Origin: Vibrio fortis
GTDB taxonomy: Bacteria > Pseudomonadota > Gammaproteobacteria > Enterobacterales > Vibrionaceae
DNA: 64,000 nt
Assembly: GCF_024347475.1 (NCBI RefSeq)
Contig: NZ_AP025487.1
Location: 2,108,001 to 2,172,000 of the forward strand
Direction: 5' to 3'
In this document: piece by piece, positions 19,719 through 31,400 of the stretch
Numbering within the stretch: position 1 is the first letter of the stretch
How the letters are laid out: each line of letters begins with the position of its first letter
Notes under the pieces: model-generated
The model's input: the letters and a program-made list of their open reading frames with translations, nothing else
What the model was told of the DNA's origin: nothing
Databases searched by the model: none
Position numbers and translations under genes: made by a program

Positions 19719-21467
19719 TTACTCACCAAACTGAATGCGGTGAAGTTGAGCATAGGCCCCATCATGCTGAATGAGCTCAGCGTGGGCGCCTCGTTCGACA
19801 ATATGGCCATCATCTACAACCAAAATTTCATCGGCTTGCTCAATCGTCGATAAGCGGTGCGCAATCACAAGAACGGTCTTATCTTTTTGTAGTTCGTCCA
19901 AAGCAGATTGAATTGCACGCTCAGATTCGGTATCTAGAGCTGAAGTTGCCTCATCAAGAATCAGTACAGGGGCATCTCTCAGCAGTGCTCGAGCGATAGC
20001 CAAGCGTTGACGCTGACCACCAGATAAACTTGCACCATTTTCACCAATGACCGTATCGAAACCATTCTCCATGCCTTCGATAAACTCCGTCGCATGAGCC
20101 AGTTTTGCTGCATGTTCAATCTGTTCACGTGTGTACTCTTCTTCTGCAGCATACGCGATGTTGTTAGCCACAGTGTCATTGAACAAATGTACATTTTGCG
20201 AAACTAAAGCAAAATGCTGGCGAAGGTTTCTCAATTCGTAGTCACGGATATCATGACCATCGAGCTCAATCGTACCCGAGTCGACATCATAGAAACGGGT
20301 GAAAAGGTTAGCAATAGTACTTTTACCCGAGCCTGAACGCCCGACTAATGCTAATGTTTTACCTTTTGGAATAGAAAAACTTACATTCTCTAGCGCGGGG
20401 CTGTCTGCTCCTTGATATGTAAATGTAATGTCTTTTACCTCAACCTCACCTTTAACTGTTTGAGGTTTTAGTGTTCCTGTGTCTTTCTCAGTTTCTAAAT
20501 CCATTAATTCAAATAACGTTTGGCTTGCCGCCATACCTCGTTGGAATTGAGATGTAACGTTTGTCAGTGCTTTGAGTGGACGCATTAAACCAAACATCGC
20601 AGAAAAAACTACGGTAAAAGTACCAGGAGTCAGTTCCGCCTTAATTGAATCAACACTGGCTAGAAATAGAACCACGACAATGGCAACCGACGCTATCATC
20701 TGAATAATTGGGTTAGCCGCGGCTTGTGCCGTCACCAACTTCATCGTCTGCTGGCGCATTTGATTACTAACAGTGTCAAAACGCTCTTTTTCCACTTCTT
20801 GACCACCGTAAGTCAATACGACTTTGTGACCTTTCAGCATCTGCTCTGAAGAAGATGTTACATGCCCCATACTGGTCTGCATGTTCTTCGATATTTTTCT
20901 AAATCGCTTAGAAACAACGCTAATTGCCCAAGCAACAATAGGAGCTACCGCAAACAATACCAGTGAAAGCTGCCAGCTATTCCAGAACATCAATACCAAT
21001 AAACCAATGATGCTTGCGCCTTCACGAACAATACTGACCAGTGCTTTGCTAGTTGCAGCAGACACCTGCTCTGAGTCGTAAGTAATACGCGATAAAAGTG
21101 CGCCAGTCTGCTCTTTATCAAAGAACGATACTGGCATATGCATGAAATGATTGAATATCTTGCGGCGAATTTGCATCACGACATTGCCAGAGACCCAACT
21201 CAAACAATAGGTAGATACAAAACCACTGACGCCACGAATAAACATCATAGCGAAAATAATAAGTGGGAGGGTTCGTAAGAAGTCAGATTCTGCACTACCA
21301 AAACCTTCATCGAGTAGTGGTTTCAACAACGAGATCATATAAGTATCAGAAATCGCGTTGATAATCAGAGCAACCACCGCTACTGCTAAGCCTGACTTAT
21401 AAAGTCGAATATAGACCCAAAGTCGCTTAAAGGTTGCCCAGGTACTCTCATCTTTTTCTATAGACAT
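19719..21467 (-). CDS. msbA: Lipid A export ATP-binding/permease protein MsbA
   Basis: Homodimeric ABC flippase moving core-lipid A across the inner membrane. The 582 residues (same as E. coli) carry six membrane helices in the first 310 residues, then an ABC ATPase domain with Walker [10 protein letters not shown], signature [16 protein letters not shown], Walker [13 protein letters not shown] and H-loop IAHRLST. It lies between comEC (32 bases upstream) and lpxK. Confidence 0.98.
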   Translation of the reverse strand: MSIEKDESTWATFKRLWVYIRLYKSGLAVAVVALIINAISDTYMISLLKPLLDEGFGSAESDFLRTLPLIIFAMMFIRGVSGFVSTYCLSWVSGNVVMQIRRKIFNHFMHMPVSFFDKEQTGALLSRITYDSEQVSAATSKALVSIVREGASIIGLLVLMFWNSWQLSLVLFAVAPIVAWAISVVSKRFRKISKNMQTSMGHVTSSSEQMLKGHKVVLTYGGQEVEKERFDTVSNQMRQQTMKLVTAQAAANPIIQMIASVAIVVVLFLASVDSIKAELTPGTFTVVFSAMFGLMRPLKALTNVTSQFQRGMAASQTLFELMDLETEKDTGTLKPQTVKGEVEVKDITFTYQGADSPALENVSFSIPKGKTLALVGRSGSGKSTIANLFTRFYDVDSGTIELDGHDIRDYELRNLRQHFALVSQNVHLFNDTVANNIAYAAEEEYTREQIEHAAKLAHATEFIEGMENGFDTVIGENGASLSGGQRQRLAIARALLRDAPVLILDEATSALDTESERAIQSALDELQKDKTVLVIAHRLSTIEQADEILVVDDGHIVERGAHAELIQHDGAYAQLHRIQFGE

Positions 21468-21499
21468 GGAATCGCTTAATTTTTCTCACAATAATCTAT

Positions 21500-23773
21500 C
21501 TATTCTACTCCCTTCCTGAGCATCTGCCTATACCATGGCTGTGCTCTATCTTGTCTAATCGAATGATAATTCCAGTCTTTGGCTCCAACCCTGATGCTAA
21601 TTTGACCACTTTCGCCTGTATCTAACCATTTCGCATTAATCGACTGATATCTATCAACTACCTCTCTATTGGGCATTCCCCAACGATTGCCCTTTGCTAA
21701 TGAAGCAATCGCCAACGTGGGAGAAACCGCTGCAATAAAGCGGCGACTTGACGAGGTTTTGCTACCGTGATGTGGGACAAGCATGGCGTCACTTTTTAGA
21801 GCTGAACCTTTTCTCGACAACATCCATTCACTGACTAGCTCGATGTCCCCTGTAAGCAGCATAGAAAATTGACTTCGCGGATCAAATAGACGCACAACGC
21901 ACGAATGTGGGTTATAAGCTCGCTTTGTCAGTTTTGGCGGCCAAAGGACGTTAAATTTCAAACCTTGCCAATACCAACTATCACCTGCGATACAAGTATG
22001 CACTGTAGACTGAGCCTGTTCACTTAACCATTGGCTACTTCGCACCCAAAATCCCGACTCTAACTTGATGAGATCATGTAATCCTCCTGCATGGTCGGAG
22101 TCTAAGTGGCTGAGTATGACACCATCAATCGCCGGGTTAGCTCTTTGTTGTAACAGCGGTAATAACGTAGAAGTGACAACAGACCCACCTTGCCAATTAT
22201 TACCCAAATCATAAAGAAGAGTACGTTCATCTTTCTCGATAATTACCGCTAGTCCATGTCCAACATCTAATACATCAACTTGCCATTCTTGGGTGGTATT
22301 TCCAGGTCCTACTTCACGAATACTAACCAGCACAAGCAGTAATATACTCACCCAAGGTTTAAAATAGCGATAAATGAACAGACTAATGAATACTGCGAGA
22401 CTCACCCATTGAGCCACCTGCATATCAAGCTCCCACCAAAATGGTTTAGACCAAGCAGATGATACCGAGATAACCTCTAGTAAAGCGTTAATCACCTCCC
22501 ATAAAACCTTTATCTTCTCTGATACAAAGATGTGTACAAATAAGGCTAGAAATAGCATCGGCATCACGAGAAACGTTACCCAAGGCAACATCAACAAGTT
22601 ATAAAAAACTGAAACAGCGCTTAAGCCTTGGTAGTAATAAAGAGTCATAGGTAGCAACAAGAGAGTAAGTACACACTGAACTTTAACGGCCATGATTAGC
22701 TTTCCGATAAAGCGAGTATGAGAATGTTCAGAACTCGACATTGCAACTGCATAAAGAACGGCTGCTAATGAGCCAAAAGAGAGCCAGAAACTTCCAGTAA
22801 GTGTCGAGTATGGCCAGATAACGAGAACAATACAGATACTCAACAAGATAAAATTCAGACTGTTGATACTCCTTCCTTGCCAAACAAAGTAACTCCCCAA
22901 ACAACACATCACTAATGCCCTTATCGTTGGTAATGTAAAGCCAGAGAACCAACTATAAACAAACGCGATAACTAAGCCTGATACAAAAGGAGCCCAAGTC
23001 ATGGGTGGAATCAGACATCGTATGCTGCGCCCTAACTGATAACCGATGCCAAAGGCCATACCGATATGTAGACCGGAAATCGCGACTAAATGAATCAAGC
23101 CGCTGCTTTTAAGCTCAGACCATCTTTGTTGTGAGATAAAGTCACGATAGCCAAAAGTTAACGCGACGATTAAATCTCGATTGGATAGTGAATTGAGGTT
23201 TCGCGTAACTTGGTCAAACCAAATCGCTCTCCAAGAGGAAGTCGATTGAATGCGGTAGCGCGTACCGGGCAGGTAGGAAGCATGAGCGACTATTTTTTGA
23301 CTAAAAGAGTATGTCTCTAAATCAAAACCAGCCTCATTGAGCTTACCTAAAATAGGTTTCACCCTAACGCTCAGCTCAATTTTTTCGCCCTGAGTAACTC
23401 GAAAAGGCGTGAACAACCTTGTCTTTACCCATTGCCACTTGGCTAATTTATCGCCGTTAATTGATCTAACTACAATTACGCTTTCATAACCTCGGCTATT
23501 TTCACTAAAAAGGCTAACAACCGATGCATTTATGGTAATATCCTGCCCGGACTTAAAGAGTACAGTTGTTTGCTGTTTTACCAAACCACTGACTATTAAA
23601 ACCATAATCACCCCGCAGAGAACACCTCTAAAAGGTTGGGAAACGCTATACTTGGTTGATGCTATAAAAACTAGCACTATCACCCAAGCCCAGTTCCAAT
23701 GGGGCATGACAGGCCACAGGCTTGCTGACATTAATGTCAAAGAAAAAGACAATAAAAACCAAGTATTAAACAA
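21500..23773 (-). CDS. comEC: DNA internalization channel ComEC/Rec2
   Basis: ComEC is the inner-membrane channel that passes single-stranded DNA into the cytoplasm during natural transformation, which vibrios perform on chitin. The 757-residue protein has an N-terminal OB-like soluble part after two helices, the competence domain with many helices (LVAISGLHIGMAFG), and a C-terminal metallo-beta-lactamase domain (LSHLDSDHAGGLHDL, LVPHHGSKTSS). The start is probably TTG at 23773, with AGGAAG 8 bases upstream. The next in-frame ATG is 14 codons later and would lose the first helix. It is divergent from the DUF2062 gene, with only 16 bases between. Confidence 0.95.
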   Translation of the reverse strand: MFNTWFLLSFSLTLMSASLWPVMPHWNWAWVIVLVFIASTKYSVSQPFRGVLCGVIMVLIVSGLVKQQTTVLFKSGQDITINASVVSLFSENSRGYESVIVVRSINGDKLAKWQWVKTRLFTPFRVTQGEKIELSVRVKPILGKLNEAGFDLETYSFSQKIVAHASYLPGTRYRIQSTSSWRAIWFDQVTRNLNSLSNRDLIVALTFGYRDFISQQRWSELKSSGLIHLVAISGLHIGMAFGIGYQLGRSIRCLIPPMTWAPFVSGLVIAFVYSWFSGFTLPTIRALVMCCLGSYFVWQGRSINSLNFILLSICIVLVIWPYSTLTGSFWLSFGSLAAVLYAVAMSSSEHSHTRFIGKLIMAVKVQCVLTLLLLPMTLYYYQGLSAVSVFYNLLMLPWVTFLVMPMLFLALFVHIFVSEKIKVLWEVINALLEVISVSSAWSKPFWWELDMQVAQWVSLAVFISLFIYRYFKPWVSILLLVLVSIREVGPGNTTQEWQVDVLDVGHGLAVIIEKDERTLLYDLGNNWQGGSVVTSTLLPLLQQRANPAIDGVILSHLDSDHAGGLHDLIKLESGFWVRSSQWLSEQAQSTVHTCIAGDSWYWQGLKFNVLWPPKLTKRAYNPHSCVVRLFDPRSQFSMLLTGDIELVSEWMLSRKGSALKSDAMLVPHHGSKTSSSRRFIAAVSPTLAIASLAKGNRWGMPNREVVDRYQSINAKWLDTGESGQISIRVGAKDWNYHSIRQDRAQPWYRQMLRKGVE

Positions 23774-23789
23774 AAGAGTTACTTCCTAT

Positions 23790-24299
23790 ATGCCAAGAAA
23801 GTTTATTAAGCGTTTTATGCCTGACCATGAGCTCATCAAGCGTCAGAAAGCATTAAAAGTTTTTGGCAACGTGCTATATAACCCAAATTTATGGTGCTTA
23901 AACCGACGCTCTGCCGCAGGTGCATTTGCCGTTGGCTTATTCATGGCCTTTGTTCCACTGCCAAGCCAGATGATTATGTCTGCAGGTCTTGCTGTTATGT
24001 GTGGCGTTAATCTGCCGCTGGCTGTTGCATTAGTGTGGGTGAGTAACCCAGTGACTATGCCCGTCCTGTTTTATTTTGCTTACAAAGTCGGTGCATTCGT
24101 CATGCATGTACCACCTCAACCGTTCCACTTTGAACTTTCTTGGGACTTCATTCTTGCTCAAATGAGCACCATCGGGCCTCCATTCCTACTTGGCTGCCTA
24201 ATCTGTGGCATCGTTTCCGCAATGATCGGTTATTTCGGAATCCGCGGATTGTGGCGATATTCAGTTGTGAGAAGTTGGAAGAAGAGACAGGTTAGGTAG
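23790..24299 (+). CDS. DUF2062 inner-membrane protein
   Basis: A 169-residue membrane protein of the DUF2062 family, with no established function. It has a basic N-terminal segment (MPRKFIKRFMPDHE), the conserved NLWCLNRRSAAGAFAVGLFMAFVPLPSQM, then further helices including VWVSNPVTMPVLFYFAYK, and a basic C-terminus. The start at 23790 is preferred. A longer in-frame version starting at 23532 would be antisense to comEC and shows no family similarity there. Confidence 0.9.
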   Translation: MPRKFIKRFMPDHELIKRQKALKVFGNVLYNPNLWCLNRRSAAGAFAVGLFMAFVPLPSQMIMSAGLAVMCGVNLPLAVALVWVSNPVTMPVLFYFAYKVGAFVMHVPPQPFHFELSWDFILAQMSTIGPPFLLGCLICGIVSAMIGYFGIRGLWRYSVVRSWKKRQVR

Positions 24300-24427
24300 A
24301 AACAAGATTGTCACGACAACCTTCGCTTCATTAGTAGTCAACGAGTGTAAGCCGAGCGGCTAGACAAGAATTAAAACTCTGTTGCATGCACTTTCACAAA
24401 TAGTGCTTAGCAACAAATAAAGAAAAC

Positions 24428-24456
24428 AAAAAAGGATCCCAATCGGGATCTTTTTT
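24428..24456. terminator. Terminator shared by DUF2062 gene and lolE
   Basis: AAAGGATCCC / GGGATCTTT hairpin flanked by an A run on one side and a T run on the other. It can stop transcription in both directions between these convergent genes. Confidence 0.82.
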
Positions 24457-24473
24457 ATGTCATTGATAAGTCA

Positions 24474-25718
24474 CTATTTGGAGCTTAATACCGCTGCCGG
24501 ATTTAACTTCGCAGCGCGAGAGGCCGGGTATAAGGTCGCCAATAGACTCAAAACTATCGCAGTGCCAGACACCACAAATACATCAACCATATCCAGCTGT
24601 GAAGGCAAGAAATCCACAAAGTAAATGTTGCCAGACAGAAACTGGTGATCAATCAGTGCCTCTAATCCTTTAATCAAGTGCGTAAGATTGAGCGCCACCA
24701 ATACACCAATCACGCTGCCAACTAAGCTACCTAGCACACCAGAGAACGCGCCCTGCCAAACAAAGATACGTTTAACCAACCCATCGGAAGCGCCCATGGT
24801 TCTTAAAATGGCAATCTCTGATGCTCTGTCTTTCACTGCCATCATGAGTGTCGAAACAATATTGAAACAGGCGACGCCAATGACTAGCACCATAACCAGG
24901 TACATGATAGTGCGTACTAACTGAATATCACGGTACAAGAAGCCATATTTTTGTTGCCAACTTCTCAGGTATACATACACATCCAACTGGTTACCAACTT
25001 CGCGCACAATGTTATTCGCATTTAGAACATCGTTGACCTTAAGTGAAACGCCAGTCACAGCATCACCCAATTTGGCATAGCTTTGCGCATCCTTTAATGG
25101 CACAAGGGCTAAGTTATGGTCAATCTGCCCATTAAGGGTCAATAATCCCGCCACTTTTACTCGAACACGCTTTGGTGCCTGAACCTTAACGGACCCATTC
25201 GCTGTTGGAATCATCAAGGTTAAATAGTCTCCTACTTTAGCCCCAATCGTGTCCGCTACACCCGAGCCAAGAATGACTTTTTGCTCACCGCTGTTAAATG
25301 ATTGCCAGACTGACTCATCAATGAAATTTCCAAGGCTCGATACCTGTGATTCAAGCTCTGGATCGATACCACGAACTTCAATCGCCTTAAGTTCTTTGCC
25401 ACGCTCTGCTAGAGCCGTAATTTTTACGTAAGGTGCGGCAGCCAAAACCTTTTCATGGCTAACAGATTCATCAATGACATGCTGCCAGCGCTCAATCGGT
25501 TCATTCACGCCTTCGAATTCACCGTGTGAGATAACAGAAAGCACTCGAGACTCAAGCTCACGCTCAAAGCCATTCATCGCCGACAGACCAATGATGATCA
25601 CCGCAACGCCAACCGCAATCCCCACGGTTGAAGAGAGAGAAATAAAGGAGACCATTTTGTCGCGCTGCTTAGCACGGCTAAATCGTCCACCAATCAGAAG
25701 AGATAGAGAGGCAAACAC
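24474..25718 (-). CDS. lolE: Lipoprotein-releasing ABC transporter permease LolE
   Basis: LolE, with LolC and LolD, extracts outer-membrane lipoproteins from the inner membrane and passes them to LolA. The 414 residues show an N-terminal helix (STVGIAVGVAVIIIGLSAMNGFERELE), a large periplasmic domain and three C-terminal helices of the FtsX type. The first residue overlaps the lolD stop. It is called LolE by position after lolD. This transporter would also handle the metalloprotease lipoprotein encoded at 1-5 kb. Confidence 0.95.
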   Translation of the reverse strand: MFASLSLLIGGRFSRAKQRDKMVSFISLSSTVGIAVGVAVIIIGLSAMNGFERELESRVLSVISHGEFEGVNEPIERWQHVIDESVSHEKVLAAAPYVKITALAERGKELKAIEVRGIDPELESQVSSLGNFIDESVWQSFNSGEQKVILGSGVADTIGAKVGDYLTLMIPTANGSVKVQAPKRVRVKVAGLLTLNGQIDHNLALVPLKDAQSYAKLGDAVTGVSLKVNDVLNANNIVREVGNQLDVYVYLRSWQQKYGFLYRDIQLVRTIMYLVMVLVIGVACFNIVSTLMMAVKDRASEIAILRTMGASDGLVKRIFVWQGAFSGVLGSLVGSVIGVLVALNLTHLIKGLEALIDHQFLSGNIYFVDFLPSQLDMVDVFVVSGTAIVLSLLATLYPASRAAKLNPAAVLSSK

Positions 25719-26410
25719 TAATTCACCTCCTCATTTACATCCACTAACAACCCATCTTGCATATGTAGCTGGCGATCCATTTTCGCGGCTAGCTCACCAT
25801 CGTGAGTCACGACCAAAAAGGCCGTATTGTATTCACGATTAAGCTCTCGCATCAGATCGTAAATTGAGAGTGCTGTTGCATGATCTAAGTTACCTGTCGG
25901 TTCATCCGCCAACACCAAAGAAGGCTTGTTAACCAGAGCTCGCGCAATAGCAACACGTTGTCTTTCACCACCGGACAATTCCGATGGACGATGATCAATT
26001 CGGTGACTTAACCCAACCTTATCTAATAGTGCCGCCGCCTCTTTTTTTGCTTGGTTCGATGTCACACCACCGATGAGCAGAGGCATGGCGACGTTTTCTA
26101 ATGCTGAAAAATCTGCAAGTAAATGGTGGAACTGATAGACAAAGCCTAAATGCTGGTTGCGTAACTTAGCCTGCTTATTCGAGCTAAGTGCCGCGAGATC
26201 CTGCTCTAAAAAGTGCACACTTCCTGATGACGCATCGTCCAATGCACCCAAGATATGTAGCAAGGTACTTTTGCCCGAACCCGAGGTTCCGATGATCGAC
26301 ACTAACTCGCCCTGCTCGATATCAAAGCTCACGCCTTTTAACACTTCAGTATCGAGTGAGCCTTCGCGATATGTTTTACGGATGTCACGACATTGAAGAA
26401 AATTACTCAT
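25718..26410 (-). CDS. lolD: Lipoprotein-releasing ATPase LolD
   Basis: ATPase of the LolCDE complex, 230 residues. Walker A is GTSGSGKST at 41-49, followed by a Q-loop in [19 protein letters not shown] (typical of the LolD/MacB branch), signature [15 protein letters not shown], Walker [13 protein letters not shown] and H-loop VTHD. Overlaps of 8 bases with lolC and 1 base with lolE show a tightly packed operon. Confidence 0.98.
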   Translation of the reverse strand: MSNFLQCRDIRKTYREGSLDTEVLKGVSFDIEQGELVSIIGTSGSGKSTLLHILGALDDASSGSVHFLEQDLAALSSNKQAKLRNQHLGFVYQFHHLLADFSALENVAMPLLIGGVTSNQAKKEAAALLDKVGLSHRIDHRPSELSGGERQRVAIARALVNKPSLVLADEPTGNLDHATALSIYDLMRELNREYNTAFLVVTHDGELAAKMDRQLHMQDGLLVDVNEEVN

Positions 26411-27611
26411 AACGAAGAGCCTCAGCAGGTTTAACAGAAGATGCGCGATAAGATGGGAATACCGTCGCTATTAGACTAAGTGCGATCGCCAAAACAACCA
26501 CCACGACAATTTGAATAGGGTTAATCAAGATTGGCAAACTGCCACCAAACGAAAACAGGGCAACACCCATGACTTCTAGAACAGTATTAAGGTTCATTGC
26601 CAATACAACGCCCAAGATGCCACCAGAGAGCGCACCAATAACACCACTACTCGCCCCTTGAACCATGAATATTCCCATCACTTGTCCATCAGACATACCC
26701 TGTGTTTTAAGAATCGCCACTTCAGACTGCTTCTCCATTACCACCATAATCAACGCTGAGATAATGTTGAAAGCTGCCACTCCGATGATCAAGCCAAGCA
26801 TCAAGCCCATCATGTTTTTTTCCATACGAACGGCTTGGAATAACTCACCACGTTGGTCACGCCAATCACTCCATGCCCAGCCTTCAGGTAAAGGTTGCTC
26901 AGCCAGTTCTGCGACAATAAATGGGTCTTCAAAAAACAGTCTCCAACCTGAGATGGTATCCGACTTGAAACGCATCAAGCGACCAGCATCTTCAATGTGA
27001 GTCACCATTAATTGACCATCAATATCTGAGCCGGTATTAAAAATACCTGCAACAGTAAAATTACGCTGACTTGGAATGCGACCCAAGGGTGTATATTGGC
27101 TCGCTGACGTCACCATTAGGCGAACTTTATCACCCAAAGAAACTTTGAGGTTGCGCGCCAATGTATGACCTAGAAATAATTGATACTCGCCTGCCTTCAA
27201 TGAAGACAAACGTCCGGCAATAAGGTGATTTTGCAATGGATCATCAGAAGCGGGTTCAATGCCAATCAGTAAACCCGCGGCCAATTGTGCAGAGCTTTGA
27301 ATCACAGCTTCACTGCGAACTAAAGGCTCGACATGCCCGTTCAACGATAATTGTTGAGCGAAGGCTGGAGGCGTGTCAGTGAGCTGTGTCTTCGCGTCAC
27401 TTTCATAAACGACCGCTTGAGGTAAGACACCAAGGATACGGTCTTTGAGCTGCGCTTCGAATCCATTCATTACTGACAAAACAGTAACCAACGACAAGAC
27501 ACCTATTGTGATTCCAGCCGTTGACATATAAGAGACAAAACGGCTAAAGCGATCCCCATAACGGCCTTTTAGATAACGTAGACCGATAAACATTGAAATA
27601 GGATGAAACAT
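26403..27611 (-). CDS. lolC: Lipoprotein-releasing ABC transporter permease LolC
   Basis: LolC of 402 residues, with the [17 protein letters not shown] opening that matches E. coli LolC (MYQPVALFIGLRY). It contains the periplasmic Hook region that binds LolA and four membrane helices. I use the ATG at 27611. In-frame starts as far as 27737 would add a 42-residue tail that does not look like LolC. It is the first gene of lolCDE. The divergent PilZ gene begins 226 bases away. Confidence 0.95.
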   Translation of the reverse strand: MFHPISMFIGLRYLKGRYGDRFSRFVSYMSTAGITIGVLSLVTVLSVMNGFEAQLKDRILGVLPQAVVYESDAKTQLTDTPPAFAQQLSLNGHVEPLVRSEAVIQSSAQLAAGLLIGIEPASDDPLQNHLIAGRLSSLKAGEYQLFLGHTLARNLKVSLGDKVRLMVTSASQYTPLGRIPSQRNFTVAGIFNTGSDIDGQLMVTHIEDAGRLMRFKSDTISGWRLFFEDPFIVAELAEQPLPEGWAWSDWRDQRGELFQAVRMEKNMMGLMLGLIIGVAAFNIISALIMVVMEKQSEVAILKTQGMSDGQVMGIFMVQGASSGVIGALSGGILGVVLAMNLNTVLEVMGVALFSFGGSLPILINPIQIVVVVVLAIALSLIATVFPSYRASSVKPAEALRYE

Positions 27612-27837
27612 ACTTTGAACCATCGAGTAGAGTTGCGGGTTAATGTAACGGGAATTACTTTCAGTGTGTAGGGGGCAAGTGCAAATATAGAGTGAATTCA
27701 CCGAATTAGTCGACGATGACACCTTACAAAGCATCATTTTCGCTTCAAAAACAAACTATTTGCTACTTTGCCAATACCAACCTTGATTACTGTAGCCACA
27801 TAGCGATAATCAATAGATCACTTCAAGGAACCAAAGC

Positions 27838-28407
27838 ATGACAGAGCAAGAATTTTTCACCGTCCACCATAGTCTTACTGCCAACATCGAGCCGATGGCT
27901 GAAGATTTTGTTCTCCCGTCGCCTATCCAGTTCGAATCAGAGATTCCAGCACCGTTTGTCGTCGCAAGTGAATTCAGCCAACTTGATCTAATGGCAGACA
28001 GCGCGCGTAAAGAGTTGAAAAACAGCGACCTCAAAAACGTTATCAGTTTGCTTGATGCTCAAAACTCTAAGCTTAACTTACTACTCAGCTTTATGCTCTC
28101 TCAACAAGACCAAGCTGAGCATCGAACACACACTTACAGCTTTGGTGCGAGTCAGTTTTCTTGCTTTACTCGCTCTGATATCACTCAGGGGAGATACGTC
28201 AAAGCGAAACTGTTCCTTGAGCACCCAGCCGCGGCTGTGTATTGCTACGCTCAAGTAAGCAGTTCAACACCAAGAGACGGCGGATTTGAAGTCCTATTTA
28301 AATATGCGCATCTGCGCGACACTGACCAAGATCTATTGATTAAAGCAGCCTTGCATCAACAACAAAAACTGCTTCGTCAACGTTCACTCGATCGAGATAA
28401 CAAGTAA
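27838..28407 (+). CDS. plzB: PilZ-like domain protein (PlzB-type)
   Basis: A 189-residue protein of the PilZ type found between lolC and mfd in vibrios. From memory the V. cholerae gene in this position is plzB. PilZ proteins sense cyclic di-GMP through an RxxxR and a (D/N)xSxxG motif. I cannot see either here: the expected region reads SRSDITQGRYVK-like and SSSTPRDGG. Nucleotide binding is therefore doubtful, and a structural or motility role through partners is possible. The C-terminal helix (HQQQKLLRQRSLDR) is basic. It precedes mfd by 5 bases. Confidence 0.72.
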   Translation: MTEQEFFTVHHSLTANIEPMAEDFVLPSPIQFESEIPAPFVVASEFSQLDLMADSARKELKNSDLKNVISLLDAQNSKLNLLLSFMLSQQDQAEHRTHTYSFGASQFSCFTRSDITQGRYVKAKLFLEHPAAAVYCYAQVSSSTPRDGGFEVLFKYAHLRDTDQDLLIKAALHQQQKLLRQRSLDRDNK

Positions 28408-28412
28408 ATCCC

Positions 28413-31400
28413 ATGACCGATACATCGATTTTTACTCTACCGACGCCAAGCGGCGCAGGGGACAAAAAACATTTAGGTAATCTTATTGGCTCGTCCTTAG
28501 CAGCCTCTATTGCCGGTTTAGCTGAACAGCACAACAGTCATACATTACTCGCCGTTCCGGATCCTCAAATTGCACTCAAATTACAATCAGAGATCGAGCA
28601 ATTTACTCAGCACTCCGTCAATCTGTTTCCTGATTGGGAAACACTGCCATACGACAGCTTCTCTCCTCACCAAGAGATCATTTCGGACCGTATCGCCCAC
28701 CTGTATGCGTTGCCTACTCTAAAAACGGGTATCACGATTGTACCAATTAGCACGCTACTGCAACGTCAGTCTCCGAGAGAGTTTCTGCTCCAACATACCC
28801 TGATGGTCAAAACGGGCGACCTTTACTCATTAGAGAAACTGCGCCTACAGCTTGAAAAATCTGGCTACCGTTATGTTGACCAAGTATTTGGACCAGGTGA
28901 ATACGCCAGCCGAGGTTCAATCTTAGATTTGTTTCCAATGGGCAGCAAAGACCCTTATCGTATCGACTTTTTCGATGATGAAATCGATACTATTCGCACC
29001 TTTGATCCTGAAAATCAGCGCTCAATCGCCGATATTGATGAGATTCGCCTTCTTCCTGCTCATGAGTTTCCAACATCGGATTCGGCTATCGAAGACTTCC
29101 GTATTCGCTGGCGTCAGCAATTTGAAGCACGCCGCGAACCTGAATCTGTGTATATGCAAGTCTCTAAGGGTACGTGGCCTGCAGGTATCGAATATTGGCA
29201 ACCGCTCTTCTTCGATCAAACAGAAACCTTGTTTGACTATGTCGCTGACGACACACAAATCTTAGCATTAGGAGATATTGAACAAGCCGTCGATACTTTC
29301 CTAACTGATGTAGAACATCGCTATGAACAGCGCGGTGTCGATCCATTGCGCCCATTGTTATCGCCTGACCAACTTTGGTTGAAAAAAGACGAGCTATTTG
29401 GTCACTTTAAACAAAAGGCTCAAGTTGTACTGAGCCTTGATAGCCTAGAGGAAAAATCGGGACGTACTAACCTGCCCGTCTCAGCACTGCCTGATCTTAG
29501 TGTCCAGCATCAGAATAAAGAGCCGCTGGCTAACTTGCGCAAGTTCACCGAATCATTCTCCGGAAAAATTGTATTCTCAGTAGAGTCTCAAGGTCGACGA
29601 GAAGCATTGTGCGAACTACTGCAAGGCATCAAAATCCGCCCTGTCGAAGTCGAGACCTTGCAAAAGTCACTGTTGGAGAAAGACAAGTTCAACCTTGTTC
29701 TCGGCTCTTCAGAACATGGCTTCATCGATACTCAGCGTGAGCTTGCCTTCATTTGTGAGAGTGACCTTCTTGGTGACCGCGTAATTCAACGCCGCAAGAA
29801 AGACAAAAAGAGCGTTAATAGCGATACAGTCATTCGCCACCTTGCTGAGTTAAAACCGGGGCAGCCAGTGGTTCACATTGACCACGGTATTGGCCGTTAT
29901 ATTGGCTTACAAACTCTCGAAGCCGGTGGCATGAAAACCGAATACGTGACACTTGAGTATCAAAACGATGCCAAGCTTTATGTACCAGTTGCTTCACTAA
30001 ATCTTATCGGCCGTTATTCAGGCGGCGCAGAAGAAACAGCACCTCTGCACAAATTAGGTGGTGAAGCATGGCAGAAAGCGCGTAAACGTGCCGCAGAGAA
30101 AGTCCGAGACGTCGCAGCCGAACTGCTTGATGTCTATGCCAAGCGTGAACTAAAACCGGGTTATAAATTTGTCTTAGACCGCGGTCAATACGCCACCTTC
30201 AAATCAGGTTTTCCATTTGAAGAGACAGACGACCAATCTATGGCGATTAACGCCGTCTTGTCTGATATGTGCCAACCAAAAGCAATGGATAGGCTGGTCT
30301 GTGGTGACGTAGGTTTTGGTAAAACAGAAGTTGCTATGCGCGCCGCATTTGTCTGTACCGATAACGAAAAACAAGTCGCGGTACTGGTACCCACTACCCT
30401 ACTTGCACAACAGCACTTCGAAAACTTCAGAGATCGATTCGCCAACCTGCCGATTCGCGTCGAAGTACTGTCTCGCTTTAAGTCAGCGAAAGAGCAAAAA
30501 CAGATCCTAGCCGACGTTGCAGAGGGCAAAGTTGATATTGTGGTGGGCACGCACAAACTGCTTTCAAGTGATATCAAATTCCACGACCTTGGCCTACTCA
30601 TCGTCGATGAAGAGCATCGCTTCGGCGTTCGACAAAAAGAGAAAGTCAAAGCGATGCGTGCTGACGTAGACATCCTGACACTAACCGCAACCCCAATTCC
30701 AAGAACATTGAATATGGCAATGAGCGGCATGCGTGATCTTTCGATCATCGCTACACCACCAGCTCGTCGATTAGCGATTAAGACCTTTGTTCGCCAAAGT
30801 GATGACGCGGTGGTCAGAGAAGCGGTACTGCGTGAAATCATGCGTGGTGGTCAGGTCTACTTCTTGCACAATCAAGTCGATACCATCGAAAAGACCGCAG
30901 AATCGCTACAGAAGTTGATTCCTGAAGCTCGCGTTACGGTGGCTCATGGTCAGATGCGCGAACGCGAATTGGAACGCATCATGAATGATTTCTACCACCA
31001 GCGTTTTAACCTGCTGGTGTGTACAACCATCATCGAAACCGGTATCGACGTACCAACCGCTAACACCATTTTAATGGACAGAGCCGACAATCTAGGTTTG
31101 GCACAGCTACACCAACTGCGTGGTCGTGTGGGTCGTTCACACCACCAAGCGTATGCGTACCTTCTAACGCCTCATCCAAAAGCCATGACTAAAGATGCAA
31201 TCAAACGTCTTGATGCCATCGCTTCACTCGAAGATCTTGGTGCTGGCTTTACACTAGCGACTCACGATTTAGAGATTCGTGGTGCTGGTGAACTTCTCGG
31301 CGATGAGCAGAGTGGTCAAATCCAATCGGTTGGCTTTAGCTTGTACATGGAGATGTTAGAGCAAGCGGTTGAAGCGCTTAAGGAGGGTAAAGAACCTTCG

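Noticed and set aside
23532..23789. Longer N-terminus for the DUF2062 protein
   Set aside because: It would be wholly antisense to comEC and lacks similarity. The family start MPRKFIKRF is at 23790.
30185..30841. 218-residue frame antisense to mfd
   Set aside because: Ser/Arg/Thr-rich composition with no family motif, and mfd is certain on the other strand.
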